Assembly: GCA_013697245.1 (NCBI GenBank)
Contig: JACCXH010000015.1
Location: 1 to 64,000, forward strand
Source of the DNA: Bacteroidota bacterium
GTDB taxonomy: Bacteria > Bacteroidota > Bacteroidia > B-17B0 > Aurantibacillaceae
Reading direction: 5' to 3'
DNA length: 64,000 nt
Position numbers and translations under genes: made by a program. Positions 51,001-60,028 of this stretch are shown piece after piece. How positions within the stretch are numbered: the stretch's first letter is position 1; each line of letters opens with the position of its first letter. The notes below the pieces were generated by a model. The model was not told the origin of the DNA. It worked only from the letters and a program-made list of their open reading frames with translations, and did not search any database.

Positions 51001-52995
51001 TTGAGAGGGTCTAAAAGAAATATTCTTTTATTTTTTTGTGCAATAATTTGTGCACCCTATTTTTCTTTCGCGCAAAACGAAAGAGTTGATGCTTTAAAAG
51101 ATTCAATAGCTGCTGAAAAGAACGATTCTGCAAAAGTGATGCAAATTGCCGCCTTATTTGATATTTATCAAAGAGACTATAAATTGGAAGAATGTAAGAA
51201 GCTGGCAGACGATGCTTTGATACTTTCAGCCAACTCTAAAGTAAAAATCGTTATTGGCATGGCCAACCTTTTAAAAGGTATAAGCTTTAAAGATTACGAA
51301 GACTATCCTAATGCACAAACCTATTTATTAATTGCACTAAAAAATTTAGATAGAGAAGCAAATAAAAGAGCATTGGGCAATGCCAACTCATACATGGGTT
51401 ATATCCAGGAGCAAATGAACGATGATACCAGAGCTATATCCTATCATCGCACGGCTTTAAAATTACGCATGGAAATTTCAGAAAAGCTAACTATAAATTC
51501 GTTATTACGAATTGCGAGCTGTTTTACTGATCTAAAAAAGTTTGATTCGGCCTATCATTATTTTTATAAAGGCATCGGGTTATGTAACAAATACAATAAT
51601 AAAAGAAGTAGTTCGGGTTTCTATAATAATTTGGGCATTGCATATAGTCATGATAAAAAACCTGATAGCTCTTTGGTTTATTATCAAAAAGCACTTAATG
51701 TCCTCATTGAGTTTAAAGATTCGGCAAGTATTGCCGGCGCTCTTATTAATGTTGGTGGTTTATATTACGAGCTTAAAAATTACGATAAAGCCATAGAGTA
51801 TTATAAACGCGGCTTATGGATGGCAAATAAAACCGGCTATAAAGAATGGATCGCTAACGGCGCTTCCGGTCTCGCAAGTGTATATTACGAGCGCCAGGAA
51901 TACAAACTGGCATATGATAATTATAAGCTTAGCAGAGATTATAGAGATAGCCTTTTTAACGAAGCAAAAGCAAGTGATATTGCCAATGCCGAAGAAAAAT
52001 ACCAAAGCGAAAAAAAGCAACAGGAATTACAAATTGCCGATCTTAAAATAAAAATGCAGGGCGATCAGTTACACAAAAGTGATACGCAGCGTACAATGTT
52101 GATCGTGGGACTGATTATTTCCTTGATCGTTTTTTTATTAATGTTGTGGGGTTACCGCAAAATGAAAAAGTTAACCAAAGAACTTTCATTCGTAAATAAA
52201 GAAGTGGTAAAACAAAATTCTATTATTGAAGAAAAAAATAAAGACATTACAGATAGCATTCAATATGCCAAACAAATTCAAAAAGCTTTATTATCGTCTG
52301 ATGATCTGTTTGCAAAGAGTTTTAAAGATTATTTTATTTTCTTTAAACCAAAAGATATTGTGAGTGGCGATTTTTATTGGGCCTATAAAGATGATAAAGA
52401 GATCTTGATCGCGAACGCCGATTGCACGGGGCATGGTGTGCCGGGTGCATTTATGAGTTTAATTGGCGTTTCAAAACTGAACGAGATTGTAAAAGAACGC
52501 AACATTCGCGATACCGATAAGATCATGGATCAGTTAAGGGATGGGATCCTGGAGATATTTTCTACAGCTAACCAAAAACAGCAATCAAAAGATGGCATGG
52601 ATATGGTAATGATGCGTTATAATTTTACAACCGCTAAACTTCAATTTTCCTGCGCTAATAATTCTTTATGGTTATTGCGTAATGGCGAATTAATAAAACA
52701 CAAGGCCGATAAATTTCCTGTTGGTTTTTCTTATGGCAGCAAACAGCCATTTACGTTGAACGAAATTACCTTGCAGGAAGGTGATGTGGTATTAACTTTT
52801 TCCGACGGTTATGCCGACCAGTTTGGTGGAGTAGGAGGAAAAAAATTCAAATACAAGAACCTGCAAAAAATAATTGTAGATATGGCACAGCAACCACTAA
52901 CCGAAATGAAGAACGTTTTAGCCGATACCTTAAAAAAATGGCAGGGCGATCTGGAGCAGGTAGATGATATTACGGTGATAGGGTTTAAAGTGTAA
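51001..52995 (+). CDS. TPR / PP2C-type (SpoIIE) serine phosphatase, membrane-bound
   Basis: A 664-residue paralogue of the 10916 gene. TTG start, signal peptide (1-25, ending SFAQ), TPR region (about 30-320), coiled coil, one membrane helix (LIVGLIISLIVFLLMLWGY), linker DSIQYAKQIQKALLS and a C-terminal PP2C/SpoIIE domain with DIVSGDFYW, ADCTGHGVPGAFMS and LTFSDGYADQFGG. The catalytic Asp residues are present. The TPR part lies in the periplasm and should sense a ligand that controls dephosphorylation of a cytoplasmic partner. TTG is used because no in-frame ATG lies upstream of the signal peptide. Confidence 0.9.
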   Translation: MRGSKRNILLFFCAIICAPYFSFAQNERVDALKDSIAAEKNDSAKVMQIAALFDIYQRDYKLEECKKLADDALILSANSKVKIVIGMANLLKGISFKDYEDYPNAQTYLLIALKNLDREANKRALGNANSYMGYIQEQMNDDTRAISYHRTALKLRMEISEKLTINSLLRIASCFTDLKKFDSAYHYFYKGIGLCNKYNNKRSSSGFYNNLGIAYSHDKKPDSSLVYYQKALNVLIEFKDSASIAGALINVGGLYYELKNYDKAIEYYKRGLWMANKTGYKEWIANGASGLASVYYERQEYKLAYDNYKLSRDYRDSLFNEAKASDIANAEEKYQSEKKQQELQIADLKIKMQGDQLHKSDTQRTMLIVGLIISLIVFLLMLWGYRKMKKLTKELSFVNKEVVKQNSIIEEKNKDITDSIQYAKQIQKALLSSDDLFAKSFKDYFIFFKPKDIVSGDFYWAYKDDKEILIANADCTGHGVPGAFMSLIGVSKLNEIVKERNIRDTDKIMDQLRDGILEIFSTANQKQQSKDGMDMVMMRYNFTTAKLQFSCANNSLWLLRNGELIKHKADKFPVGFSYGSKQPFTLNEITLQEGDVVLTFSDGYADQFGGVGGKKFKYKNLQKIIVDMAQQPLTEMKNVLADTLKKWQGDLEQVDDITVIGFKV

Positions 52996-53045
52996 TAATT
53001 TTAGCAAAAAATTTCTTTTTTTCAATCCAAAAATTTCTTTTCAGG

Positions 53046-53072
53046 AGCCGTTTATCCGTTTAACGGTTTTTT
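53046..53072 (+). terminator. terminator after the second PP2C gene
   Basis: AGCCGTT and AACGGTT with a 9-nt loop, then TTTT. It is about 50 nt after the stop. The rest of the 52996-53310 gap is the SSB upstream region, with a near-match CACCTTTG for the -7 box at 53210-53217. Confidence 0.6.
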
Positions 53073-53310
53073 ATTTCAAAATTTTATATTTTTCATTTTT
53101 TGTTGTAATTTATTGATAGTCAATAATATTAATCGACAACAAACGCTTACAAACGACTTTATCCATCTACAATTGTTTAATAACCGAATAAAGTTTGGAT
53201 GTCGCCGCACCTTTGTCCTGTCGATTTGAAGTAGCGCAATTTTAATTAAGCTTTAAACGATAAAACGTAAAAACAAAAAAATAAATAATAACAAGTAAAA
53301 AACAAAAAAC

Positions 53311-53652
53311 ATGATGAACATTAAAAATCACGTACAATTAGTAGGCCGCTTAAGTGCAAACCCGGAAGTAAAAATTTTAGATAACGGAAGCAAGCTGGCC
53401 CGTTTCGCAGTAGCGATAAACGAGACCTTCACTAACAAAAAAGGAGAGAAAGTAACCCACACACAATGGCACACAATTACTGCCTGGGGCAGCCTGGCAA
53501 ATATTGCCGAGCGTATCTTATACAAAGGCACACAGGTTACTATAGACGGTAAGTTGGTTAACCGCACCTACACAGGTAAAGATGGCTCAAAAAGAACAAG
53601 TACAGAAATAATGGCGAACGAATTATTTGTATCCTATCAAAAAGCAGCCTAA
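53311..53652 (+). CDS. ssb: single-stranded DNA-binding protein (SSB 1)
   Basis: A 113-residue OB-fold SSB. Family landmarks are NHVQLVGRLSANPEVK, LARFAVAINETF, THTQWHTITAWGSLANIAERILYKGTQVTIDGKLVNRTYTGKDG and EIMANELFVSY. The usual acidic C-terminal tail (DDDIPF) that recruits other replication proteins is missing; the protein ends right after the OB fold. It is followed 61 nt later by a second SSB. This one may be specialised or assemble with the neighbour. Confidence 0.95.
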   Translation: MMNIKNHVQLVGRLSANPEVKILDNGSKLARFAVAINETFTNKKGEKVTHTQWHTITAWGSLANIAERILYKGTQVTIDGKLVNRTYTGKDGSKRTSTEIMANELFVSYQKAA

Positions 53653-53713
53653 TTCATCACCGGCAAAAACAATTAAGAAACAAATTAAATAATAAAATAT
53701 AAAAACAAATATC

Positions 53714-54049
53714 ATGAGCACAACAAACAAAGTACAATTAACAGGTAACTTAGGTAACAACCCGGAAGTTAAAATTTTTGAAAATGGTAACAAAGTAGCA
53801 CGTTTTTCAATGGCTACTAAAGAAGAGTACAAGACTCGCAGTGGCGAAAAAGCCGAAGATACCCAATGGCACTACATCTCTGCATGGGGTAAAATGGCCG
53901 AGCAAATAGAGGCAGATCTTAAAAAAGGAAGCTTTGTAAGCGTTGAAGGTCGCTTAACCACCCGTAATTATGTAGATAAGAATGGGGTAAAAAAATACAT
54001 CACAGAAATTGTAGCCAACGAAGTGATCTTAAAGCAAAAAGAAAGTTAG
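53714..54049 (+). CDS. ssb: single-stranded DNA-binding protein (SSB 2)
   Basis: A 111-residue OB-fold SSB, clearly a paralogue of the gene before it (NKVQLTGNLGNNPEVK, VARFSMATKEEY, DTQWHYISAWGKMAEQIEADLKKGSFVSVEGRLTTRNYVDKNG). It also lacks the acidic tail and ends VILKQKES. The pair probably arose by tandem duplication. A strong terminator follows, so they may share a transcript. Confidence 0.94.
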   Translation: MSTTNKVQLTGNLGNNPEVKIFENGNKVARFSMATKEEYKTRSGEKAEDTQWHYISAWGKMAEQIEADLKKGSFVSVEGRLTTRNYVDKNGVKKYITEIVANEVILKQKES

Positions 54050-54070
54050 TTAAACTCTCTTAAAACCTTT

Positions 54071-54107
54071 AAAATGCCCGAAATACTTATGTTTCGGGCA
54101 TTTTTTG
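54071..54107 (+). terminator. Rho-independent terminator after the SSB pair
   Basis: AAAATGCCCGAAA and TTTCGGGCATTTT around an 8-nt loop, followed by TTTTTTG. Strong, 21 nt after the stop. Confidence 0.9.
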
Positions 54108-54123
54108 TTTCAAAATGTTTTGT

Positions 54124-54131
54124 TATATTTG
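54124..54131 (+). promoter_or_regulatory. -7 box of the helical protein gene
   Basis: TATATTTG matches TAnnTTTG, 33 nt upstream of the ATG at 54165. Confidence 0.5.
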
Positions 54132-54164
54132 ATATAGAAGTTAACTCACTAAATCAATTATTTT

Positions 54165-55124
54165 ATGCCTCTTTCACCTCACTTTCCTTTTCAGCTATTT
54201 TGCAAACAATTAACCGATATTTTTAAAAAGGCAAAAACAAATTCTAATCCTGCCATGTTCCTTTATAAGAACAAAGCAAGGATGCAATTATTTATGGCAG
54301 AATCTATTTTGCGTGTCTCCAATAAATTATTTGAAGACAAAGAAATAATAGAATGGCATGCTACTATTAAAAAACTAGAAGATTATTTAGGTGAGATCGA
54401 TCATTACCTGGTATTATCTGCCGATTTTTCAAAATTAAAGACCGTGCAAATGCCGCAATTAAAATATATTTCCGATAAATTAGAAAAAGCGGTTGACAAG
54501 TTGAATAAAAAACTGATTAAACACGATTTTTATTTGGCGGACCTTAAAAAAATGAATGAAGGTTTTAAAATTAATTTTAACGACAAAAAACTTATTTTAA
54601 AATTGCAGGAAGAAATAAGATCTGAATTAAAAGAAAGCTGCGATTTTTTTGACCAATATCCAAAGGCCTTTACCGACATGGAAGAGCAGGTGCACGAATT
54701 GCGCCGCAAATTAAGATGGATAAGTATTTATGGCGAAAGCTTTCAAGGATTGATCGTTCTAAAAGAAACAAAAGAAAAATACCCCTGGGAAAAAGAATTT
54801 ATTACAAAGAACGAGGTGATAAACCCTTTTAATAAATTGCCCGTTAAAAAAAACCTGGTAAGCCATATCACATTTAACAAAAAAGCTTTTTATGCTTTAA
54901 GTTATGTGATAGAGAATATTGGCAAGATCAAAGATAAAGGCCTTTCACTGGAAGCTCTCGAAAAATCTGTCCGTAAAACCAGTCACGAAAAAAATGGCGA
55001 ATCGGTAAAAGTTGCAACAAAACAATTAAATGCAAACTATACACACGACTCTCTTTTAAAAGAAGCGCACGCGCTCTTAAAAAGTTACTTTAAAAAATAT
55101 AAACTTCATGAAGCGTTAGCCTAA
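54165..55124 (+). CDS. helical protein of unknown function, CHAD-like
   Basis: A 319-residue soluble protein, mostly helical and Lys/Glu-rich. The segment EEQVHELRRKLRWISIYGESFQG (about 170-192) resembles the HxLRxxLRxLR helices of CHAD domains, which bind polyphosphate, and HDFYLADLKKM is another His/Lys-rich helix. The match is weak, and the full repeated CHAD pattern is not obvious. It is monocistronic, with promoter 54124 and upstream of the LytTR regulator. I do not recognise it otherwise. Confidence 0.5.
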   Translation: MPLSPHFPFQLFCKQLTDIFKKAKTNSNPAMFLYKNKARMQLFMAESILRVSNKLFEDKEIIEWHATIKKLEDYLGEIDHYLVLSADFSKLKTVQMPQLKYISDKLEKAVDKLNKKLIKHDFYLADLKKMNEGFKINFNDKKLILKLQEEIRSELKESCDFFDQYPKAFTDMEEQVHELRRKLRWISIYGESFQGLIVLKETKEKYPWEKEFITKNEVINPFNKLPVKKNLVSHITFNKKAFYALSYVIENIGKIKDKGLSLEALEKSVRKTSHEKNGESVKVATKQLNANYTHDSLLKEAHALLKSYFKKYKLHEALA

Positions 55125-55241
55125 ACCATAAATACACGGTTAAATGTTTATCAAATGTTCATTTACTCAATAAAAACCATGTTTCAATAAGTCAGAAATT
55201 TTATTTAATATTAATGTTTAGATTAGTAAAAAATTAATGCC

Positions 55242-55988
55242 ATGCAAAAATACACCGCAGTTATTATAGATGATGAAGAAGATAGCAGGAGCAATACCCG
55301 CAGTATGCTACAGAATTATTGCAGCGAAATTGAAGTAATTGGCGAGGCGGCCAGCGGTCCGGAAGGTAAGACAAAGATACAAGAGCTAAAACCCCATGTA
55401 GTTTTTTTGGATATTAATATGCCGGGCATGAATGGTTTTCAGATGCTGGAAGGCATTTATAACCGCGATTTTTGTGTTGTATTTTTAACTGCTTACAGCG
55501 AACATGGTATTACTGCCGTTAAAGCTGGCGCTACCGATTATTTATTAAAACCGTTAATGCTAAGCGAGCTGCAAGGCGCAATACGCAAAGTGGTGCAGCA
55601 TTACGAAAGCAAGCCCGCTGTTACAACAGGTAAAGGAGAAACTGATAAGAACATTGTACTGATAAGCCATAGCAAAGGTTTTACTTTGGTTGATTTTAAA
55701 GATATTGTTTGGTTGGAAGCAAGTGATAATTACACCAATTTATTTTTAAACGGCCAGAAAAAAATAGTTGCCAGCAAAACATTAAAAGAGTTTGAAGCTA
55801 TTTTACCACCCATTGATTTTTTCAGGATCCATCGCTCTGCTCTTATAAACGTTAATTTTGTAAAAGAGTACAGCAATAACGAAGGTGGTGAGGTAATTTT
55901 GAGTGATGGCACACACGTTCAGGTTAGTAAAGCCCGCATACAGGAGTTTTCGGAGTTTATTAAAACTAAATCTGTTTCGCCCAAATAG
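55242..55988 (+). CDS. LytTR-family response regulator
   Basis: A 248-residue receiver plus LytTR regulator. Receiver: VIIDDEEDS, phospho-acceptor Asp in FLDINMPGMNGF, FLTAYSEHGI and LLKPL. LytTR domain (about 135-248): IVWLEASDNYTNLFL, RIHRSALINVNFVKEY, VQVSKARIQEF. It is the likely partner of the kinase immediately downstream, separated by a terminator hairpin. The same length as the paralogue at 34900. The arrangement regulator-kinase is the reverse of that pair. Confidence 0.94.
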   Translation: MQKYTAVIIDDEEDSRSNTRSMLQNYCSEIEVIGEAASGPEGKTKIQELKPHVVFLDINMPGMNGFQMLEGIYNRDFCVVFLTAYSEHGITAVKAGATDYLLKPLMLSELQGAIRKVVQHYESKPAVTTGKGETDKNIVLISHSKGFTLVDFKDIVWLEASDNYTNLFLNGQKKIVASKTLKEFEAILPPIDFFRIHRSALINVNFVKEYSNNEGGEVILSDGTHVQVSKARIQEFSEFIKTKSVSPK

Positions 55989-56010
55989 TTTAAAAATTCG
56001 TTCAAATACT

Positions 56011-56031
56011 AAGCCCGTTTACGGGCTTTTT
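56011..56031 (+). terminator. terminator between LytTR regulator and kinase
   Basis: AAGCCCGT, TT, ACGGGCTT followed by TTTGT. Stem of 8 bp with a very tight loop (can open to 6 bp with loop GTTTAC). It lies 22 nt after the regulator stop, so the kinase probably has its own start or read-through. Confidence 0.75.
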
Positions 56032-56110
56032 GTATTTTTATACTTTAAAGGTAAATTATGTTTAATTAATACTTAAAAGTATAAGATCTCATTACATATA
56101 CCCGGTTTTT

Positions 56111-59002
56111 TTGTTCGCCTTAATTCTAAATTTAGGCAAAGCGCAAACGCCATCCTTTAACTTTCAAAAATTAGGTAGCGAGGAAGGTTTAAATAACTCC
56201 AACATTTTTAATATCGAACAGCATCAAAATGGTTTAATGTATTTTACCACGCAAAACGGTATTTATTTTTACGATGGGTATAAGTTTGATAAATTAAGTA
56301 TAGATAGTTTAAAGAGCAATGCTTTATTAAATGTGTCGTTAAAAAATTCTTCCGAATTATTGTTGTCCATTCGCGACGAAGGAATCTCGAGCTTTAACCT
56401 TAAAACAAAAAAATACCGGTTCGAACAAAATTTAAAATACGCTAACGCAGCCGATAATTTTATTATTACCGATAAGTTTGCTTATTTATTAACGACGCAA
56501 ATAAGAGTAATTATTATTGACCTTGGTACCGGCCAAAAAATGCCAGATGCTTTTAAAAAGAATAAGAAAGACGATATTAACCAGGCCTTTTGTATTTTTA
56601 AAACAGCCGATAATAAAATACTGGTTGGGCGTAGCGATGGTTTGTATGATGCTACCGATGGAACACAGAAACAATTAGAAGTGTTAAAGAATTCTAAGAT
56701 CAATTCCATTTCCCAGTCAAAAGACGGTAAACTAATAATTGGAAGCGCAGGCAAGATCGTTATCTTAAACGATTATAAAATTGAAAGTGTCATTACTCCA
56801 AAGTATAAAAACAAAGGCGTTACGTTTCAATTAGGCGGCGAAAAAAGTATTTCAAAAATTATCCCCGATGATTATGGCCGCATTTGGTTTACCTCTTATC
56901 CTGATGAGAACATTTATCTTTATCAAAACGAAATAACCTACGATGTGTTTGAAATTCTTGGTGTGCCGCCAACATTAATCAATTGCATTTATAAAGACAA
57001 GCAACAAAATATTTGGGTGGGTACTTACAGCGATGGTGTTTATTTTATTCAAAACCCTTTCTTTAATTCTATTAACTTTAATTTAAAAGGCAAAGTTTTA
57101 AATGTGAACGAGGTTTACTTTAAACAGAACTTATTATTTGCTGCTACCAGCAACGGTTTGTTTGGCTTAAACATAAATAATCACCAAACAAAGATCTTAT
57201 CGCACCCGGATGAGTTTATTACGGAGCCTATTAACGGCATTAGCGAGATAAATGGTATTATTTATTATTTTAAAAGAAGCCAGTTCGATATGAACCCTTC
57301 TTTGTTTTCTGATTCAAAAAAGATCTACCGTTTTAAACCCATCATTGTAAAACAATTTCTACCCTTAGATAACAACAAAAGTATTGTAGCCGATTGGCAG
57401 GCCAATATTTTACTGTGCAATGGCGATGCGTCAAAAACATTGGATACATTAATTTCTTTTCCCGATTACCGTGTGTCGGTAAATGCGCTGCTAAAAGATA
57501 ACGACTCGTTATTTGTAGCAACAAGCACAGGATTTTATGTGTATGATTTTAAGAGCAGATCTTATCACAATGTAATTAGTCCCGAATTAAATTATAAGAT
57601 CAACGATATTGCACTTATTAACGGTAAGCTTTACGCCGCGCATGAAGCGGGCATTACAGATGTTCGCGCAAAAAAACTGATTCAGCAGGTTGGTAACTTA
57701 AGACTAAATGGCGTAAAAAAAATAAAAGAGTTCAATAACCAAATTTGGTTGGCAACACTCGATGGGGTTTTTATTTGTGATAAAGATCTGAAACCGGTTA
57801 AAATCTTAAATAAATCAACGGGCTTGCCTTCTAATTCTATTAACGATATTACCTTAAACGAACAAAACGTATGTATCTCTACTGCACGGGGAATATCTAT
57901 TGCTACCTTAAAAGATATTACAGATTTTGATCCTGTATTAAAACCGGTGGTTATTAATTACATTTATGTGGATGGAAAAAATTTAAATGCCAACAGCGAT
58001 ACAGTAACATTAGGTTCTGATCAAAGCGATATTTCTATTTATTTTTACAGCCCATTTTTTAATAAACCAAGTAAACAATATTACCGTTACCGCAGGGATA
58101 ATGGCGATTGGAAGATCATCGAAAATACTTCTTTTGAATTAGGGTCAATAGAAGGAGGGAAACATGTGATCGAGATTTCTGCCTCATCCGACAATATTTC
58201 GTGGAGCCAAAGCGCCATCGTTCTTATTAAAAAAGAACAAAAATTAACTGAAACGCAGTGGGTCTACTGGTTATTTACCATCGGCGGTCTACTATTAATA
58301 AGTGGCATAAGTTTTGTGTGGGTAAAGCGGGTAAAATTTAAAGCAACCAAGCGCCTGCAGGAAGAGCAGCAGGTTAATTTATTAAAACATCAGGCAATGA
58401 ATGCGTTACTGAGCCCACATTTTATTTTTAACTCCTTAACTTCCATTCAAAATTACATTAATACAAATAATAGTTTAAAGGCAAGCGAGTACCTTGCAAA
58501 ATTTTCTCGTTTGATCCGTATGATCATTGAAAAAGCATCGCAAAGCGATATTACTTTAAATGATGAGATAGCGCGCCTTACATATTATCTTGAATTAGAG
58601 AAAGAACGTTTTAAGAATAAATTTGATTACGTCATTACACTCGACGAAAAATTAAACGGTGCAGAGATAAAGATTCCAAATATGATCATTCAACCTCATG
58701 TTGAAAATTGCATCATACACGGTATCCTGCCAAAACAATCGCACGGCACATTACATGTAACATTTAAAAAAGAAGGCAAATCAAATCTTTTAATTACAAT
58801 AGAAGATGATGGAATAGGATTGATAAAAGCAAAAGAGCATGCCAAAACAGGACATAAATCTTTAGGCACAAGCACCATTAAAACTATTTTAGAGATCAAT
58901 TCTAAATTAACGGGTAAGAGTCAAAAAGTAACCATGTTAGATAAATCTACGGTTAATGCAAAAGATTCAGGAACTAAAATAACAATAGAGTTGGAGCAAT
59001 AG
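56111..59002 (+). CDS. LytS-type sensor histidine kinase with beta-propeller
   Basis: 963 residues counted from TTG at 56111. The signal peptide cleavage region (LNLGKAQ) is clear, but its basic start is missing from the TTG form; upstream in frame are only ATA codons (56069, 56081) after a stop at 56063, so the true start is uncertain. The periplasmic part has Reg_prop repeats (GLNNSNIFNIEQHQNGLMYFTTQNGIYFYDG; IWVGTYSDGVYFI). The Y_Y_Y-like domain is near 650-720, one membrane helix follows (about 725-745), then His_kinase LLSPHFIFNSLTSIQNYI (His770 in this numbering) and ATPase boxes QPHVENCIIHG and IEDDGIG. It pairs with the LytTR gene just upstream. Confidence 0.9.
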   Translation: MFALILNLGKAQTPSFNFQKLGSEEGLNNSNIFNIEQHQNGLMYFTTQNGIYFYDGYKFDKLSIDSLKSNALLNVSLKNSSELLLSIRDEGISSFNLKTKKYRFEQNLKYANAADNFIITDKFAYLLTTQIRVIIIDLGTGQKMPDAFKKNKKDDINQAFCIFKTADNKILVGRSDGLYDATDGTQKQLEVLKNSKINSISQSKDGKLIIGSAGKIVILNDYKIESVITPKYKNKGVTFQLGGEKSISKIIPDDYGRIWFTSYPDENIYLYQNEITYDVFEILGVPPTLINCIYKDKQQNIWVGTYSDGVYFIQNPFFNSINFNLKGKVLNVNEVYFKQNLLFAATSNGLFGLNINNHQTKILSHPDEFITEPINGISEINGIIYYFKRSQFDMNPSLFSDSKKIYRFKPIIVKQFLPLDNNKSIVADWQANILLCNGDASKTLDTLISFPDYRVSVNALLKDNDSLFVATSTGFYVYDFKSRSYHNVISPELNYKINDIALINGKLYAAHEAGITDVRAKKLIQQVGNLRLNGVKKIKEFNNQIWLATLDGVFICDKDLKPVKILNKSTGLPSNSINDITLNEQNVCISTARGISIATLKDITDFDPVLKPVVINYIYVDGKNLNANSDTVTLGSDQSDISIYFYSPFFNKPSKQYYRYRRDNGDWKIIENTSFELGSIEGGKHVIEISASSDNISWSQSAIVLIKKEQKLTETQWVYWLFTIGGLLLISGISFVWVKRVKFKATKRLQEEQQVNLLKHQAMNALLSPHFIFNSLTSIQNYINTNNSLKASEYLAKFSRLIRMIIEKASQSDITLNDEIARLTYYLELEKERFKNKFDYVITLDEKLNGAEIKIPNMIIQPHVENCIIHGILPKQSHGTLHVTFKKEGKSNLLITIEDDGIGLIKAKEHAKTGHKSLGTSTIKTILEINSKLTGKSQKVTMLDKSTVNAKDSGTKITIELEQ

Positions 59003-59003
59003 T

Positions 59004-59993
59004 ATTAAAAAATTAATTACATATTTATTTTTACTTTTTGCGGCAAATGTTTTTTCACAAAAAAATCTTTTGCCGGATACTACCGGCTTTTGTATTGGCG
59101 ATAGCGCTATTATTGAACTAAAACAAACTTTCGAAAAAAACGCTTCTACGGAGTGGCGAGCAAAAAGCATTGGGATCATTTATAACACCAAAAAAATAAA
59201 AGTAAAGAACCAGCTGGAAAAATATTATGTAAAAGTGGTTTCCGGTAAAACAACTTACTTAGACAGCACGGTTGTAAAAATGTATGCCAAACCAAAATTA
59301 CTTTTAAGAGACACGACTTTGTGTAAAGGCAAACCTTTAATTCTTGATGCGAGAAACCCCGGCTTATTATTTTTTTGGAGCACCGGCGAGCTCACACAAA
59401 AAATTAAAGTAGAAAATACAGGTAACTATTGGGTAAAAATTACCAATTTGGGTTGCACGGTAATAGATACAGCCCGCGTAAAATTTTTACCGGGTGCTGT
59501 TAGTGGCATTAGCAATGATATTACCTTTTGTTTAAGCGAAGAAAATAAAGTGATAGGCGTAAAGCCAAGTGCGGGTACAAAAATTTTATGGAACACGGGT
59601 TCAACATCTCCATCAATAACTGTAAGTGGCGAAGGCACGTATTGGATAAGGTCGGAGAGTAAGAATTGCGGACAACAGACCGATAGCATTAAAGTAAAAT
59701 TAAAAGCCTGCAATTGCGAAATACTGATCCCAAATAGTTTTACGCCCAATGAAGATAATCACAACGATTATTTTTACCCGGTTTTACAATGCGAATACAC
59801 CTATTTTAAAATGACCATACAAGACCGATGGGAAAATACAGTGTATACCACTAACAGTACAAATGGCAAATGGGATGGGCGTTTTAAAGGAAATCTTTGC
59901 CCTGAAGACATTTATACGTTTGTAATAGAAAGTGTTGAGAAGGGGAGTGAAAAGAAAAATTCACGGTTGGGAAAGATCTCGTTGTTTAGGTAA
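59004..59993 (+). CDS. gliding-motility-associated C-terminal domain (T9SS type B) protein
   Basis: Only from ATT at 59004 does the frame give a full signal peptide (ATT AAA AAA TTA ATT ..., KKLITYLFLLFAANVFSQ); the first standard start is a TTG at 59070 after the cleavage site. From 59004 it has 329 residues. The body has three Ig-like/beta modules (LCKGKPLILDARNPGLLFFWSTGELTQ, ITFCLSEENKVIGVKPSAGTKILWNTGS, SITVSGEGTYWIRSESKNCG). The C-terminal T9SS type B domain is NSFTPNEDNHNDYFYPV ... FKMTIQDRWENTVYTT ... GRFKGNLCPEDIYTF. It begins 1 nt after the kinase stop, and is probably co-transcribed with it. Confidence 0.88.
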   Translation: MKKLITYLFLLFAANVFSQKNLLPDTTGFCIGDSAIIELKQTFEKNASTEWRAKSIGIIYNTKKIKVKNQLEKYYVKVVSGKTTYLDSTVVKMYAKPKLLLRDTTLCKGKPLILDARNPGLLFFWSTGELTQKIKVENTGNYWVKITNLGCTVIDTARVKFLPGAVSGISNDITFCLSEENKVIGVKPSAGTKILWNTGSTSPSITVSGEGTYWIRSESKNCGQQTDSIKVKLKACNCEILIPNSFTPNEDNHNDYFYPVLQCEYTYFKMTIQDRWENTVYTTNSTNGKWDGRFKGNLCPEDIYTFVIESVEKGSEKKNSRLGKISLFR

Positions 59994-60014
59994 TTTTAAA
60001 AGCTTAACTTTAGT

Positions 60015-60020
60015 AGGAGG
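60015..60020 (+). promoter_or_regulatory. strong Shine-Dalgarno sequence
   Basis: AGGAGG with an 8-nt spacer before the ATG at 60029. Most genes in this window lack such a site, so it decides the start and predicts strong initiation. Confidence 0.7.
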
Positions 60021-60028
60021 ATCAAGCT

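Noticed and set aside
58696-59179. Short minus-strand frames at the end of the sensor kinase
   Set aside because: They overlap the ATPase boxes and the next signal peptide in antisense and show no features of their own.
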